A stretch of 64,000 nucleotides of DNA from Enterovibrio norvegicus FF-33 (GTDB taxonomy: Bacteria > Pseudomonadota > Gammaproteobacteria > Enterobacterales > Vibrionaceae): contig NZ_AJYD02000031.1 of assembly GCF_000286835.2 (NCBI RefSeq), positions 109,161 to 173,160 on the forward strand, read 5' to 3'. Positions 9,948 to 19,783 of this stretch are shown here, one piece after another. The translations under genes were made by a program, and so were the position numbers. Numbering within the stretch: position 1 is the first letter of the stretch; the number at the start of each line of letters is the position of its first letter. The notes below the pieces were generated by a model. The model was not told where the DNA came from. It did not search any database and saw only the letters and a program-made list of their open reading frames with translations.

Positions 9948-10979
9948 ATGACAGAAAATACCCAAGCCAATGTTGCTATGGCGAATGTTGCCATGACCGT
10001 ATTGGGCGCAGGTTCATACGGTACATCTCTCGCAATCTCTTTGGCTCGTAATGGTGCCAACGTCGTGTTGTGGGGGCATGAAGCGGCGCATATGGCGCAG
10101 CTTGAAATTGATCGTTCAAACGAAGCGTTTCTGCCGGGTGTCGCCTTCCCAGACTCACTGATTTTAAGTGCCGATCTTGAAGAAGCGGTGCAAGTGAGCC
10201 GAGATATCTTGGTGGTCGTGCCTAGCCATGTATTTGGTTTGGTCTTGTCGCAAGCGAAGCCTTTCCTTCGTGTTGATCAGCGTATTTGCTGGGCAACGAA
10301 AGGACTGGAGCCGGAAACCGGTCGTTTACTGCAAGATGTTGCCAGAGAACAGCTGGGTGATGAGGTATCGCTGGCGGTATTGTCAGGTCCAACGTTTGCC
10401 AAAGAATTGGCTGCAGGTCTGCCGACCGCTATTTCTGTTGCTTCACCGGATGCAGATTTTCTTGCTGACCTGCAAGAGAAGTTTCACTGTAGCCGCACGT
10501 TTCGTGTTTACGCCAACAGTGACTTTACCGGCATTCAACTCGGTGGTGCGGTGAAAAATGTGATTGCGATTGGCGCAGGGATGTCTGATGGCATCGGCTT
10601 TGGGGCGAACGCCCGCACTGCGCTCATCACTCGCGGTCTTGCTGAGTTAACCCGCTTAGGCGTGGCGCTTGGTGCGGAGCGTGAAACCTTTATGGGCATG
10701 GCGGGCTTGGGTGATCTAGTACTGACTTGTACTGATAACCAATCTCGTAACCGCCGTTTTGGTTTGGCGCTGGGTCAAGGTAAAGGCGTGGAAGAAGCGC
10801 AGACAGAAATTGGTCAGGTGGTTGAAGGCTACCGCAATACCAAAGAAGTCCGCGTACTTGCAAAGCGCATGGACGTTGAAATGCCTATCGTCGAGCAGAT
10901 TTATCAAGTGCTTTACGAGGGCAAAGATGCCCGTTTAGCAGCGCAAGATTTGCTGGCGCGTCAAAGAACGTCCGAATAG
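9948..10979 (+). CDS. gpsA: Glycerol-3-phosphate dehydrogenase [NAD(P)+]
   Basis: 343 residues from ATG 9948. It reduces dihydroxyacetone phosphate to sn-glycerol 3-phosphate for phospholipid synthesis. The Rossmann motif Gly-Ala-Gly-Ser-Tyr-Gly-Thr stands at about residues 20-26, and the catalytic lysine lies in Gly-Ala-Val-Lys-Asn. In-frame ATGs at 9978 and 9993 would give shorter proteins still including the Rossmann motif, so the first about 10-15 residues are uncertain. It is the last gene before a strong terminator. Confidence 0.96.
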   Translation: MTENTQANVAMANVAMTVLGAGSYGTSLAISLARNGANVVLWGHEAAHMAQLEIDRSNEAFLPGVAFPDSLILSADLEEAVQVSRDILVVVPSHVFGLVLSQAKPFLRVDQRICWATKGLEPETGRLLQDVAREQLGDEVSLAVLSGPTFAKELAAGLPTAISVASPDADFLADLQEKFHCSRTFRVYANSDFTGIQLGGAVKNVIAIGAGMSDGIGFGANARTALITRGLAELTRLGVALGAERETFMGMAGLGDLVLTCTDNQSRNRRFGLALGQGKGVEEAQTEIGQVVEGYRNTKEVRVLAKRMDVEMPIVEQIYQVLYEGKDARLAAQDLLARQRTSE

Positions 10980-11008
10980 TTAAACTGTCGGCAGCACCAT
11001 ATTGAGTC

Positions 11009-11046
11009 TGAAAAAACGCGAGAGTGATTCTCGCGTTTTTTATTTT
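11009..11046 (+). terminator. Intrinsic terminator after gpsA
   Basis: AAAAAACGCGAGA paired with TCTCGCGTTTTTT around a short loop, with T-run. It isolates secB-gpsA from cysE, which must have its own promoter in 11050-11250. Confidence 0.93.
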
Positions 11047-11258
11047 TGCGACGGATGGCAAGCAACGTGAGAATGTCAGTGCCAAACTTACCTTCGGTCA
11101 ACAGTTTCAATATTGGGTTGTTTAGGTATCTATGTCACACTGAGAAGATGTGATCGCCGTTAACCAACGATGATAAGCGTGTCCTAATGGCGTCTGACAG
11201 ACAGAAGACGGCAACAGCACGAGTAGCAAGGTTAGAGCAAGTTAGAAAAGGTACGAAG

Positions 11259-12101
11259 ATGCAAAGGATGTGTGGTGAAGGCCGCGATAAAAAATGCCAG
11301 CAAGATAAAGTCTGGAAGGCCATTAAGCGCGAAGCGAAAGAGCAGACTGAGCGCGAACCTATGTTGGCGAGCTTTTTCCATGCCACCATCATTAAGCACG
11401 ATACGTTGGCGGCCGCATTAAGCTATATCCTTGCCAACAAGCTTGCTACACCGAGTATGCCTGCGATGGCGGTGCGCGAAGTGGTAGAAGAAGCCTATGC
11501 AGGAGACAGCAGCATCGTTGCGTCTGCCGCGTGTGATATCTGTGCGACCGTGGAACGCGATCCAGCGATTGAGCTGTATTCGACGCCTTTGCTTTACCTA
11601 AAAGGCTTTCATGCACTGCAAGGCTTTCGCGTAGCGAATTGGCTCTGGTATCAAGGTCGTCGTGAGTTAGCCGTGTATTTGCAAAACCAAATCTCTGTGG
11701 CCTGTCAGGTGGATGTTCACCCTGCGGCGTGTATTGGTCGAGGCATCATGTTTGATCATGCTACGGGCATTGTCATTGGCGAAACTGCGGTGGTTGAAGA
11801 TGATGTTTCCATTCTTCAGGACGTGACGTTAGGCGGGACGGGCAAAGAAGGTGGCGATCGTCACCCGAAAATTCGTACCGGTGTCATGATTGGCGCAGGC
11901 GCAAAAGTGCTGGGCAATATTGAAGTGGGCGAGGGGGCGAAAATCGCTGCGTGTTCAGTGGTGTTGATCCCTGTTCCTCCGCACACCACTGCGGCAGGTG
12001 TACCTGCGAAGATTGTTGGCACGCCGAGCAGTGAAACACCATCATTCGATATGGATCAGAAAATCAGTGGTAATGAGTTCATTGAAGGTGACGGCATTTA
12101 G
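11259..12101 (+). CDS. cysE: Serine O-acetyltransferase
   Basis: 280 residues from ATG 11259, which is preceded by AAAAGG at a spacing of 7; an upstream frame to 11187 has no such site. It makes O-acetylserine from serine and acetyl-CoA, the committed step of cysteine synthesis. An alpha-helical N-terminal domain (Glu-Pro-Met-Leu-Ala-Ser-Phe block) is followed by a left-handed beta-helix with hexapeptide repeats and active-site His in Asp-His-Ala-Thr-Gly. The C-terminus ends Gly-Asp-Gly-Ile, the tail that binds CysK and mediates cysteine feedback in this family. Confidence 0.97.
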   Translation: MQRMCGEGRDKKCQQDKVWKAIKREAKEQTEREPMLASFFHATIIKHDTLAAALSYILANKLATPSMPAMAVREVVEEAYAGDSSIVASAACDICATVERDPAIELYSTPLLYLKGFHALQGFRVANWLWYQGRRELAVYLQNQISVACQVDVHPAACIGRGIMFDHATGIVIGETAVVEDDVSILQDVTLGGTGKEGGDRHPKIRTGVMIGAGAKVLGNIEVGEGAKIAACSVVLIPVPPHTTAAGVPAKIVGTPSSETPSFDMDQKISGNEFIEGDGI

Positions 12102-12140
12102 TCACACCGTTTTTGACGCAATACCAATGGAAAGCAGAAT

Positions 12141-12170
12141 AAAAAAACGGAGCCCATAGGCTCCGTTCTT
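12141..12170. terminator. Bidirectional terminator between cysE and pfkA
   Basis: 8-bp stem ACGGAGCC/GGCTCCGT with a 4-base loop, flanked by A7 on the left (a T-run for pfkA on the minus strand) and TTCTT on the right for cysE. Confidence 0.85.
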
Positions 12171-12188
12171 GTCTGCGCAATCTGATGA

Positions 12189-13151
12189 TCAGAATAGCTT
12201 GTTTGCTACGTCATACAGATCTTGGCGGAATGGGCGACGCATGTTTTCAATCGCATCAATGATGTCGTGGTGAACCATTTTTTCATGCTGGATACCCACA
12301 CAACGACCACCTTCGCCTTGGATCAAAAGGTCAACCGCAAATGCACCCATACGTGATGCAAGAATACGGTCGAACGCACGTGGCTGACCGCCACGTTGAA
12401 TGTGACCCAAAATGGTTGCGCGCGTTTCACGGCCAGTTTCAGCTTCAATGTACTTCGCCAATTCATTGGTGTCCGTCATCAACTCAGTGATCGCGATAAT
12501 TGCGTGTTTCTTGCCCTTGTAGATACCTTCTTTGATCTTCGCGATCAGGTTCTCTTTGTCTAGGCCGATTTCTGGCGTGACGAAGTATTCACAACCGCCA
12601 GCAATTGACGCCATCAGAGTCAGATCACCACAGTGGCGACCCATTACTTCAACGATAGAAATACGCTGGTGAGAAGATGAGGTATCACGTAGACGGTCGA
12701 TAGCTTCAACAACCGTGTTCAGTGCCGTCAGGTAACCGATAGTGTAGTCAGTACCTGGGATGTCGTTGTCGATAGTGCCTGGCAGACCAATACATGGGAA
12801 GCCCATTTCGGTTAGCTTCTTCGCACCCATGTATGAACCATCACCGCCGATCACAACCAGCGCTTCGATGCCGTGCATCTTCATGTTCTGGATGGCTTGC
12901 TCACGAATTTTTTCATCTTTAAATTCAGGGAAGCGAGCTGAACCTAGGAAGGTGCCACCTCTGTTGATGATATCCGATACGCTAGTACGGTTTAGTTTTT
13001 CAATACGGTTTTGGTGAAGGCCTTGGTAGCCGTCATAAATACCGCAGACTTCAATGCCTTCACTCAATGCTGCGCGCACAACGCCGCGGATGGCTGCATT
13101 CATACCCGGGGCGTCGCCGCCACTGGTCAAAACACCAATTTTACTAACCAT
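12189..13151 (-). CDS. pfkA: ATP-dependent 6-phosphofructokinase
   Basis: 320 residues, the bacterial PFK-1 length. It phosphorylates fructose 6-phosphate in glycolysis. Visible are the nucleotide loop Thr-Ser-Gly-Gly-Asp-Ala-Pro-Gly, the Gly-Gly-Asp-Gly-Ser motif and the catalytic Thr-Ile-Asp-Asn-Asp block. It is convergent with cysE. The 262 bases upstream (13152-13413) hold its promoter and the 3' end of fieF; I see a CGTCG/CGACG hairpin at about 13386-13403 without a T-run. Confidence 0.98.
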   Translation of the reverse strand: MVSKIGVLTSGGDAPGMNAAIRGVVRAALSEGIEVCGIYDGYQGLHQNRIEKLNRTSVSDIINRGGTFLGSARFPEFKDEKIREQAIQNMKMHGIEALVVIGGDGSYMGAKKLTEMGFPCIGLPGTIDNDIPGTDYTIGYLTALNTVVEAIDRLRDTSSSHQRISIVEVMGRHCGDLTLMASIAGGCEYFVTPEIGLDKENLIAKIKEGIYKGKKHAIIAITELMTDTNELAKYIEAETGRETRATILGHIQRGGQPRAFDRILASRMGAFAVDLLIQGEGGRCVGIQHEKMVHHDIIDAIENMRRPFRQDLYDVANKLF

Positions 13152-13413
13152 GGTTACCCTCTGACTTTGGGAATTGAAATTTCAAATCCATTTTCGCATG
13201 TTAAGACCGCGAGTCTTACACCCAGCTTCCCGAAGAAAAGTCTTATCAGGTAACGCGGGTATGTCTCAGCATGCGTTGACGTGCCAGTTTAGCTCGCTGG
13301 TCACGTGTTTGAAACTGTAACTTTCCTACTTATGAAAGACTATTACAATTTCACGAAGTTTTTTCGTTGATTAATATCAGTAAGCGTCGCAAATTTTCGA
13401 CGGAGATTATGTA

Positions 13414-14310
13414 TTAATTTTGCTCACGTGGTGTTTTTCCAACAACCGACACCGGATCTTGGTGAATAAGGATATCTGCACCTGGGAAAGCGATTTCTAG
13501 CCTGTCCTCAACTTCATCGGCGATAACGTGAGCATCAACCAATCGGAGGTCGTCATCCAATTCAAGATGGAGTTGGATAAAGCGTGTGGCACCAGCCTGA
13601 CGCGTTCGCAGATCATGAACCCCTTCAACCCCTGACACCGTCGATGCCAATAACATGATTTTTTCCTGATCTTCAACGGGAAGTTGATGATCAAGTAACG
13701 ACTGTACCGCTTGACTTGCCATTTGGAATGCACTGACAAGAATAAAGATACCGATACCAATCGCAAAGATAGAGTCCGCCATTGGGAAACCGTACCACGC
13801 CAATCCCAGTGCCACGATGATCGCGATGTTCATGTACAAGTCGGATTGATAGTGCAAAGAGTCTGCCGCGATAGCTTGGCTGCCTGTTTGTCGTACCACC
13901 CATTTTTGAAATAGTACAAGGCCAGCGGTGATGACGGTCGCGATGCCACTCATCACAACACCCGCTTCAGGGTGGAACAGCTCTGTGGGTTTAAACAATC
14001 GCTCAATGCCGCTAAGGACGAGGAAACACGCTGAGCCGACGATAAAGGCCGCCTGTGCCAATGCAGCAAGAGATTCCGCTTTGCCGTGACCGAAGCGATG
14101 TTCTTCATCGGCGGGTTGCAGTGCATAACGCACCACGACAAGGTTGGTCACGGACGCAAGCAAATCAATCAGAGAGTCGACCAATGATGCCAATAGACTA
14201 ACCGAGCCGGTATACCACCAAGTGCCCAGCTTCATCAGTAAAAGGAATGAGGCGGTAATGGTTGCCGCCCACGCGGCCATCTGAACTAATCGGGCGTATT
14301 TTTCTGTCAT
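13414..14310 (-). CDS. fieF: Cation-efflux (CDF family) iron/zinc exporter
   Basis: 298 residues from ATG 14310; a TTG at 14322 would add four. It belongs to the cation diffusion facilitator family and exports Fe(II)/Zn(II) from the cytoplasm. Six membrane helices lie in the first about 210 residues, with the metal site Asp-Ser-Leu-Ile-Asp in helix 2 and His-Tyr-Gln-Ser-Asp in helix 5. A cytoplasmic C-terminal domain with Asp-Leu-Arg-Thr-Arg and His-Gln-Asp-Pro follows. Its position between pfkA and cpxP matches E. coli. Confidence 0.95.
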   Translation of the reverse strand: MTEKYARLVQMAAWAATITASFLLLMKLGTWWYTGSVSLLASLVDSLIDLLASVTNLVVVRYALQPADEEHRFGHGKAESLAALAQAAFIVGSACFLVLSGIERLFKPTELFHPEAGVVMSGIATVITAGLVLFQKWVVRQTGSQAIAADSLHYQSDLYMNIAIIVALGLAWYGFPMADSIFAIGIGIFILVSAFQMASQAVQSLLDHQLPVEDQEKIMLLASTVSGVEGVHDLRTRQAGATRFIQLHLELDDDLRLVDAHVIADEVEDRLEIAFPGADILIHQDPVSVVGKTPREQN

Positions 14311-14395
14311 GAGTGCATACAACTAAGAATCAGTGAACAGAGTATACCGTTTTTTAACGCAGAATTAAGGACTTGCTTGGGCGTGTTTTACGCAA

Positions 14396-14417
14396 CATGC
14401 CGACACGTGTCGGCATG
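14396..14417. repeat. Perfect 22-bp palindrome between cpxP and fieF
   Basis: Every base from 14396 to 14417 pairs with its mirror (arms CATGCCGACAC and GTGTCGGCATG, no loop). No T-run follows on either strand, so it is a poor terminator candidate. It stands 86 bases upstream of the fieF start and 49 bases past the cpxP stop, so an operator for fieF is possible. Confidence 0.6.
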
Positions 14418-14465
14418 AAGGGAGATTGTTACTTGCGCATAAAGGACAACCTTTAGTGGCGGGGA

Positions 14466-14951
14466 TTAGCCGTGGTGTTTCATGCGGTTTTGATGACGTT
14501 CGGCCATTTTTTCCATGTTCGCTTTCACTTCTGTTTTTTGTTCTGGCGTCAAAATGTTCAACATTTCATGTTGGCGTTTCATCATGCTCACGCGACGTTC
14601 CACTTGCTGGACGGCCATTTTTTGTGCCAGTTCGCGGACTTGTGCTTCATCAAAATTGTCAGCAAGCAGAAGCGATTGCATTTCTTGGCGTTCTGCCATC
14701 ATGCCAGCTTTCATTGCACCTTTGTTCGCTTTCATGGCATCGCGATTTTGCTCACGCAGTGTTTTTAGCTCTTCTTTTTGTGCGTCGGTTAAATCAATGC
14801 CGCGCAGCAGGTGTTTACCACCCATCATGCTCTTCCCGCCGTGCATGCCTTCGCCGTCGTTGTGTTTACCGCCAGCTGCCATGACAGACATAGAACCCAT
14901 CATCAGGGGAAGCGCGATAATAGTAGCAACAATGCGTTTTGATAATTTCAT
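14466..14951 (-). CDS. cpxP: CpxP-like periplasmic Spy/CpxP family protein
   Basis: 161 residues from ATG 14951, preceded by GGAGAGAAC; an upstream frame to 15056 lacks a ribosome site. A signal peptide (about 1-25, ending Val-Met-Ala-Ala) is followed by a Met/His/Lys-rich all-helical domain. It holds the two LTxxQ-type motifs of the family (Leu-Thr-Asp-Ala-Gln and Leu-Thr-Pro-Glu-Gln). CpxP restrains the CpxA sensor and binds misfolded periplasmic proteins. It is divergent from cpxRA and shares the CpxR box array, as expected for the most strongly induced Cpx target. Confidence 0.88.
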   Translation of the reverse strand: MKLSKRIVATIIALPLMMGSMSVMAAGGKHNDGEGMHGGKSMMGGKHLLRGIDLTDAQKEELKTLREQNRDAMKANKGAMKAGMMAERQEMQSLLLADNFDEAQVRELAQKMAVQQVERRVSMMKRQHEMLNILTPEQKTEVKANMEKMAERHQNRMKHHG

Positions 14952-15071
14952 GATGTTCTCTCCGGTATAAATAAGGTCGTGTTCTTGGTTTATGTCGTTC
15001 GGCTTCGTTATTCGAATTCGCCGTTTGTTTGCGTGTTTCCGTTTCGATGTGGCCACTTTACCGCTCTGGAC

Positions 15072-15129
15072 GTAAACCGGTGTTCATCGTACGTAAAGCA
15101 ATGTAAAGGGGCGTAAACCTGCTGTTTAC
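15072..15129. promoter_or_regulatory. CpxR binding-site array
   Basis: GTAAA occurs at 15072, 15093, 15103 and 15113; the last three are separated by exactly 5 bases each, giving two overlapping copies of the CpxR consensus GTAAA-N5-GTAAA, and the first lies 21 bases (two helical turns) upstream. An inverted copy (TTTAC) follows at 15125. The array sits between divergent cpxP and cpxR and fits autoregulation of both. Confidence 0.85.
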
Positions 15130-15192
15130 TCATGGCATCGCTGTTATGAATCGCAGATACTATCTTCATCAGCATTTATACGAGCGTGTACC

Positions 15193-15888
15193 ATGAGCAA
15201 AATCCTTCTGATTGACGATGACATTGAACTGACTGGCTTACTTCGTGATTTATTAGAACTAGAAGGCTATGAGGTAGAGATCGCCAATAATGGTCAGCAA
15301 GGGCTAGACCAAATTAATGACGAGATTGATTTGGTATTGCTGGACGTGATGATGCCGGTGCTCAATGGCATGGAAACCTTACGCCGTCTTCGAGATAGTT
15401 GGGACACCCCTGTATTAATGCTGACGGCGAAAGGGGAGGAAATTGACCGTGTGATGGGGTTAGAGCTAGGCGCGGACGATTATCTGCCCAAGCCTTTTAG
15501 TGATCGTGAGCTGTTAGCCCGTATGCGTGCGATTTTACGTCGAACGGCTAAAACGGGTGATGATAAACGAAGCGAAGAAGCGCAAGAGTCGATTGAGTAT
15601 CAAGATATCGTCATCTTCCCCGGAAAAATGGAAGTGTATTGTCAGCACCAATTGATCGACTTGACAGGCACAGAAACCGCGCTGTTGACCTATTTGGTGA
15701 GACAGCCCGGCAGCATTGTTGCCAAAGCCGATATTAGTCTCAATGTGCTAGGAAAGCGATTGGCCCCGTTTGACCGTGCCATTGATATGCACATTTCCAA
15801 TATTCGTAAAAAACTGCCTGAACGTGAAGACAGCAAACCACGAATTAAAACGCTGCGCGGACGTGGCTATTTGCTGGTGGAGGCATAA
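15193..15888 (+). CDS. cpxR: Response regulator CpxR
   Basis: 231 residues, OmpR/PhoB family. The receiver domain (1-120) has the acidic pocket Asp-Asp-Asp at 8-10, phospho-acceptor Asp51 in Leu-Leu-Asp-Val-Met-Met-Pro, and Lys100 in Leu-Pro-Lys-Pro. A winged-helix DNA-binding domain follows (about 135-231, ending Thr-Leu-Arg-Gly-Arg-Gly-Tyr). It responds to envelope stress sensed by CpxA. Its stop codon overlaps the cpxA start by one base. Confidence 0.97.
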   Translation: MSKILLIDDDIELTGLLRDLLELEGYEVEIANNGQQGLDQINDEIDLVLLDVMMPVLNGMETLRRLRDSWDTPVLMLTAKGEEIDRVMGLELGADDYLPKPFSDRELLARMRAILRRTAKTGDDKRSEEAQESIEYQDIVIFPGKMEVYCQHQLIDLTGTETALLTYLVRQPGSIVAKADISLNVLGKRLAPFDRAIDMHISNIRKKLPEREDSKPRIKTLRGRGYLLVEA

Positions 15889-17267
15889 TGAAACTGCCGA
15901 CCATCAAAAGCCTGTATGGCCGAATATTTGCCATTTTCTGGCTCACGCTCTTGTTGGTGTTGATTGCTGTATTAATGGCACAACACAGTGACCCAAGACA
16001 ACAGCATGCCTTGCCGTCTAGCGCGAAAGTGGAATATCTTCAAATGGCTGAAACGGTATCCGCACAGATAGCCAAACGCAGTGGCTCACTGAAAAATAGG
16101 TTGATGCACGTTCAGCGTAAGCAACCAGAGAGATCGTCTGTAAAGCTCTACTTTACGACAGTGGATGGCGATTTTTTGGGGAAAGGTCATCACGGTAGCA
16201 GTCGAGCGCTAAAAAACTTTATCACTTTAGCGGATGATCCTGACGAGCCCATGCAGCGCTTGTATGGTCGCTGGATGTTGGCCGGTCCTTTTATCGTTGA
16301 GGACAAAAACCAGAGCGCTTTAATGTACGTCGGAAAAATGTGGCGTCAAGCGCCGCCATTCTATGTTCAAATCCTCGACAGACCATTTCAACTGCTGCTC
16401 GTGACCATGGTAGTGAGTACGCCTTTATTACTTTGGCTCGCTTGGGCAGTAACAAGGCCGGCGCGTCGTCTTCAGGCGGCAGCAGAGCGAGTCGCACAAG
16501 GGCGATTTGAAACTGACCCTGACTTAGAGAAAGGCCCTCGAGAGTTTCATCAAGCGGGCGCCAGTTTTAACCAAATGGTGACGGCGCTTAATCAAATGAT
16601 CAGCGGACAACAGCGGCTCTTATCCGATATATCTCACGAGCTACGTTCGCCACTGACCCGACTTCGTATGGCGAATGCGCTCGCGATTCGCAAGCAAGGG
16701 CAAAGTGACAACCTCACACGCATTGATACCGAAGCAGAGCGCATGGAAAAAATGATTGCAGATTTGCTGTCCTTGTCACGTATGCAAATCAACAGTCACT
16801 CCGAACGAGATCTGTATTCTTTGTCTGAGCTTTGGCAAACGCTACTAGAAGACGCTGAATTTGAAGCTGAGCAGTGTGGCAAGCACCTGACATACGGTGC
16901 GATACCAAACGCCAGTATTGAAGGAAATGGCCCATTGCTTTGTAGCGCTTTGGAAAATGTTGTCCGTAATGCCATCAAATATGCTAACCAGCAAATTGAT
17001 GTGACGATGTCGGTGACAGGCACGTCGTTAAAAGTGATTGTGAGTGATGATGGTGATGGCGTTCCTGAAGAAATGCTCGTTGATATATTCCGGCCTTTCT
17101 ATCGCGTATCGACCGCGCGGGATCGTGAGAGCGGAGGAACGGGCCTTGGATTGGCTATCACTGACAGCGCGATGCGACAGCACAATGGTCGCGCTGAGGC
17201 GTACATTAATCGCCACGGTGGCTTAACGGTGACCTTGGTGTTTGATTTGATTAATACAGCAATCTAG
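15888..17267 (+). CDS. cpxA: Sensor histidine kinase CpxA
   Basis: 459 residues. Two membrane helices (about 12-30 and 165-187) flank a periplasmic sensor region. HAMP, then a dimerisation domain with phospho-acceptor His250 (Ser-Asp-Ile-Ser-His-Glu-Leu-Arg-Ser-Pro), then an ATPase domain with the N-box Asn-Val-Val-Arg-Asn-Ala-Ile-Lys and G-box Gly-Thr-Gly-Leu-Gly-Leu. It phosphorylates CpxR upon envelope stress. I see no clear terminator after it; the next gene begins 151 bases on with its own leader. Confidence 0.96.
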   Translation: MKLPTIKSLYGRIFAIFWLTLLLVLIAVLMAQHSDPRQQHALPSSAKVEYLQMAETVSAQIAKRSGSLKNRLMHVQRKQPERSSVKLYFTTVDGDFLGKGHHGSSRALKNFITLADDPDEPMQRLYGRWMLAGPFIVEDKNQSALMYVGKMWRQAPPFYVQILDRPFQLLLVTMVVSTPLLLWLAWAVTRPARRLQAAAERVAQGRFETDPDLEKGPREFHQAGASFNQMVTALNQMISGQQRLLSDISHELRSPLTRLRMANALAIRKQGQSDNLTRIDTEAERMEKMIADLLSLSRMQINSHSERDLYSLSELWQTLLEDAEFEAEQCGKHLTYGAIPNASIEGNGPLLCSALENVVRNAIKYANQQIDVTMSVTGTSLKVIVSDDGDGVPEEMLVDIFRPFYRVSTARDRESGGTGLGLAITDSAMRQHNGRAEAYINRHGGLTVTLVFDLINTAI

Positions 17268-17282
17268 CCTTCCCATTATCGC

Positions 17283-17401
17283 TAAATTACCCAAACCTTT
17301 CGGGGGATGTCTCACTTTCGAGAGTTACTGCTAACCTTAGAGAAGCGGCTGTGTCTTGTCGGCACAGCACTCTCGACATTGACGCGCACTCTGTGCGTTT
17401 T
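17283..17401 (+). promoter_or_regulatory. Structured leader and possible sigma-28 promoter of the chemoreceptor gene
   Basis: TAAA at 17283, 15 bases, then GGGGGATG gives a weak match to the flagellar sigma-28 promoter (TAAA-N15-GCCGATAA). The region just downstream folds on paper: a 7-bp stem CGAGAGT (17319-17325) / ACTCTCG (17369-17375), extended by ATGT/ACAT across a bulge, encloses a hairpin GCTGTG (17348-17353) / CACAGC (17363-17368). A third hairpin CGCAC-TCT-GTGCG (17385-17397) is followed by TTTT and then the AAAGGAG ribosome site. It looks like a cis-acting RNA with a terminator-like hairpin; no known riboswitch class is recognised. Confidence 0.45.
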
Positions 17402-17418
17402 AAAGGAGCAGTTAGCAT

Positions 17419-19089
17419 ATGTCCTCTAATGTGACTATCAAACAGCGACTGACTATGTTTGTCGCTTTGGTATGCGGCATACAAATCATAGTTGGTGCTT
17501 TTGTTTTCTATAAATTGGCTTACATCGAGAGCCATGTACAGGGTGTAGCGCATCGAGACATCCCTGTTCTTGCTTCAATCAGTAAAGCCACAGAGCATCA
17601 AGTCGAACAGAGAGTGCACTACAACAAAGCATTCCGATACGCCTTGGAAATTGGGTTAGAACCCAAGGCTCAAGCCAACTACGATAAAGAAAAAGCCTAT
17701 TTCTACACGTTCGGCGACAAAGTCATTAACAATTTCAATACCATAGGGCAATTTTTTACTGAAGGAACGGTGAATGGTACGGCGGAAGAACAGGTCGCGT
17801 TTAATTCGGCCAATGCCAAATTGAATGATGTGGTGGCGCTGCACGCAAAGTGGATGGCGCACGTTGAGGACGTATTCAAGGAGTTAGAAGGTGGGCACGT
17901 GCATGAAGCAGAAATGCTTGATGCCGTCGTTGGTGAAGAGGCCGAAGCGACTACGAAACAGGTTGATAACCTGCTAGCGGATGTGGGGAAGTTCACTGAA
18001 GTCGCTGTCCTTGATATTGAAGAAAAAGCGGTGTTGTTAGAAATTGCCGTTGTTTCTTCAGTGATTGTGGCTTTGCTTGTCGCCATAATTATGTCGAGGA
18101 TTATCCTCAATCGCATTTATGTAGGACTCACGAAAGTGTCTAATGCGTTGGCCATTCAAGCTGCTGGGGATTTCAGTCGGTCTGCGGTCATCGATGAACC
18201 TGGCATCATTGGCGAGCTCCAGAAAAACATGGAGGGGACACGAAAAAGTACCAACGCCATGATTGCTAAAGTAGCCGACGAGGTCGGCGAAGCGGTGAAG
18301 ATGCTTAATACCGCCGCGCAAGCAGTAAAAAGAAACTCCGATGCCCAAAGCGGCGAAATCATTCAAGTCGCGACGGCAGTGAATGAAATGTCTGCGACTG
18401 CACAAGAGATTTCAAACAACGCGATCCAAACACAGACGGCGACCGAGAGCGCGTCGCAGCAGTCGTCCGAGAGCATGCGAATCAATCAAGAGTCGATGAA
18501 GCAAACTAATTCGCTAATTGAAAGCTTGAATCTGAGCAGTGTTGCGCTCACTGAACTTGAGAAAAACAGTGGCAACATTACCTCTGTGTTAGATGTGATT
18601 AAGGGCATCGCAGAGCAGACCAACTTGCTTGCTCTTAACGCCGCGATTGAAGCAGCACGTGCTGGTGAACAGGGGCGCGGTTTTGCCGTAGTTGCTGATG
18701 AAGTTCGTAGCTTGGCACAACGCACCCATGATTCGACTTCAGAAATTGAAACCATGATTGCGCAGCTCAGCAGTGTCACCAAAGAAGCGGTGGATACCAT
18801 GCAAAAGAGCTGTGAGATGGGTGATCAGACGCTCAAGCTCTCGCAAGAGTCTTCCTCATTACTGGCTCAGGCTGGCAATGCGACAGCAGAAGTCACCGAC
18901 ATGAACTTGTTGGTGGCCAGTGCGGCGGAGCAGCAAAGTGGTGTCGTGGAAGAGATTAACGTGAACGTGAATAAGATCAGCGAGATGGCAACGCAGAGTG
19001 CGTCAGAAGTTGAGATGCTGGTGGAGGCCACTTCGCGGCTCAATCAAATCTCGAGCGATCTGCAAGCATCCACCGGGAAAACAGCCTGA
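17419..19089 (+). CDS. Methyl-accepting chemotaxis protein
   Basis: 556 residues. TM1 (about 10-32) and TM2 (about 207-230) enclose a roughly 170-residue periplasmic, helix-rich sensor region of the four-helix-bundle kind; its ligand is unknown. A HAMP domain follows (about 232-285), then the cytoplasmic signalling domain with the hairpin tip [16 protein letters not shown]. There is no C-terminal CheR-binding pentapeptide. An AGGAG site lies 10 bases upstream of ATG 17419. It has no chemotaxis neighbours. Confidence 0.95.
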   Translation: MSSNVTIKQRLTMFVALVCGIQIIVGAFVFYKLAYIESHVQGVAHRDIPVLASISKATEHQVEQRVHYNKAFRYALEIGLEPKAQANYDKEKAYFYTFGDKVINNFNTIGQFFTEGTVNGTAEEQVAFNSANAKLNDVVALHAKWMAHVEDVFKELEGGHVHEAEMLDAVVGEEAEATTKQVDNLLADVGKFTEVAVLDIEEKAVLLEIAVVSSVIVALLVAIIMSRIILNRIYVGLTKVSNALAIQAAGDFSRSAVIDEPGIIGELQKNMEGTRKSTNAMIAKVADEVGEAVKMLNTAAQAVKRNSDAQSGEIIQVATAVNEMSATAQEISNNAIQTQTATESASQQSSESMRINQESMKQTNSLIESLNLSSVALTELEKNSGNITSVLDVIKGIAEQTNLLALNAAIEAARAGEQGRGFAVVADEVRSLAQRTHDSTSEIETMIAQLSSVTKEAVDTMQKSCEMGDQTLKLSQESSSLLAQAGNATAEVTDMNLLVASAAEQQSGVVEEINVNVNKISEMATQSASEVEMLVEATSRLNQISSDLQASTGKTA

Positions 19090-19128
19090 TGCGTTGCTAA
19101 CGACATTGGCAGTTTGGAGAGAAATAAG

Positions 19129-19156
19129 AAAAAGCAGGTGACCCTGCTTTTTTTTG
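19129..19156. terminator. Bidirectional terminator between chemoreceptor gene and trmL
   Basis: Stem AAAAAGCAGG/CCTGCTTTTT with a 4-base loop and T8 on the plus strand; A-rich on the other side, so it can also end trmL on the minus strand. Confidence 0.9.
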
Positions 19157-19161
19157 TGCCT

Positions 19162-19641
19162 CTAAATCCCGCCGACAAAGCCCAACTGACGCCATGCTTC
19201 ATAGCTAATAATGGAGACTGAGTTCGCTAGGTTAAGGCTGCGACTGTCTGGCATCATCGGCACGCGAATGCGGAGTTCTGGTTTGAATGCATCACGAATG
19301 CTATCCGGAAGACCGCAGGTCTCAGAGCCAAACAAGAAAATATCACCGGCTTGGTAACTCACGTCTGAATGGGGACGACTGCCTTTGGTGGTGCAGGCAA
19401 AAATACGGAGCTCACCTTCGTTTGCGAGATGCATGGCATCGAGAAACGCTTGATAGTTCGGGTAGCGGGTGATGTTGGCTAGATCATGGTAATCAAGCCC
19501 AGCGCGGCGCAGTTTCTTCTCTTCAAAATCAAAACCAAGCGGCTCAATCAAATGAAGTTTGCAGCCGGTATTCGCCGCCAAACGGATAATGTTGCCAGTA
19601 TTGGGAGCGATTTGAGGTTCGTGAAGGACAATATGGAACAT
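19162..19641 (-). CDS. trmL: tRNA (cytidine/uridine-34-2'-O)-methyltransferase TrmL
   Basis: 159 residues, the length of the short SPOUT enzymes of the TrmL/YibK type. It methylates the ribose of the wobble base in leucine tRNAs using S-adenosylmethionine. The start Met-Phe-His-Ile-Val-Leu-His-Glu-Pro and motifs Asn-Thr-Gly-Asn-Ile-Ile-Arg, Phe-Gly-Ser-Glu-Thr-Cys-Gly-Leu-Pro and the knot segment Arg-Ser-Leu-Asn-Leu-Ala-Asn-Ser are present. It lies downstream of tpiA on the same strand but behind a terminator. Confidence 0.95.
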   Translation of the reverse strand: MFHIVLHEPQIAPNTGNIIRLAANTGCKLHLIEPLGFDFEEKKLRRAGLDYHDLANITRYPNYQAFLDAMHLANEGELRIFACTTKGSRPHSDVSYQAGDIFLFGSETCGLPDSIRDAFKPELRIRVPMMPDSRSLNLANSVSIISYEAWRQLGFVGGI

Positions 19642-19707
19642 GATGTTCTGTGACCGCGCGTAGAGGAAAAACGCAGTATAGCGGGCTGACTAACGGGGAT
19701 AAAGCGA

Positions 19708-19740
19708 CAAAAAAAAGGAGAAGCCATGGCTTCTCCTTTT
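19708..19740 (-). terminator. Intrinsic terminator of tpiA
   Basis: Fully symmetric GGAGAAGCC-AT-GGCTTCTCC arms followed on the minus strand by T8. It separates tpiA from trmL. Confidence 0.9.
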
Positions 19741-19783
19741 CTCGCGTGAGTGGCTGGCCTAAATAAGGCAGTCACTCACGAAA

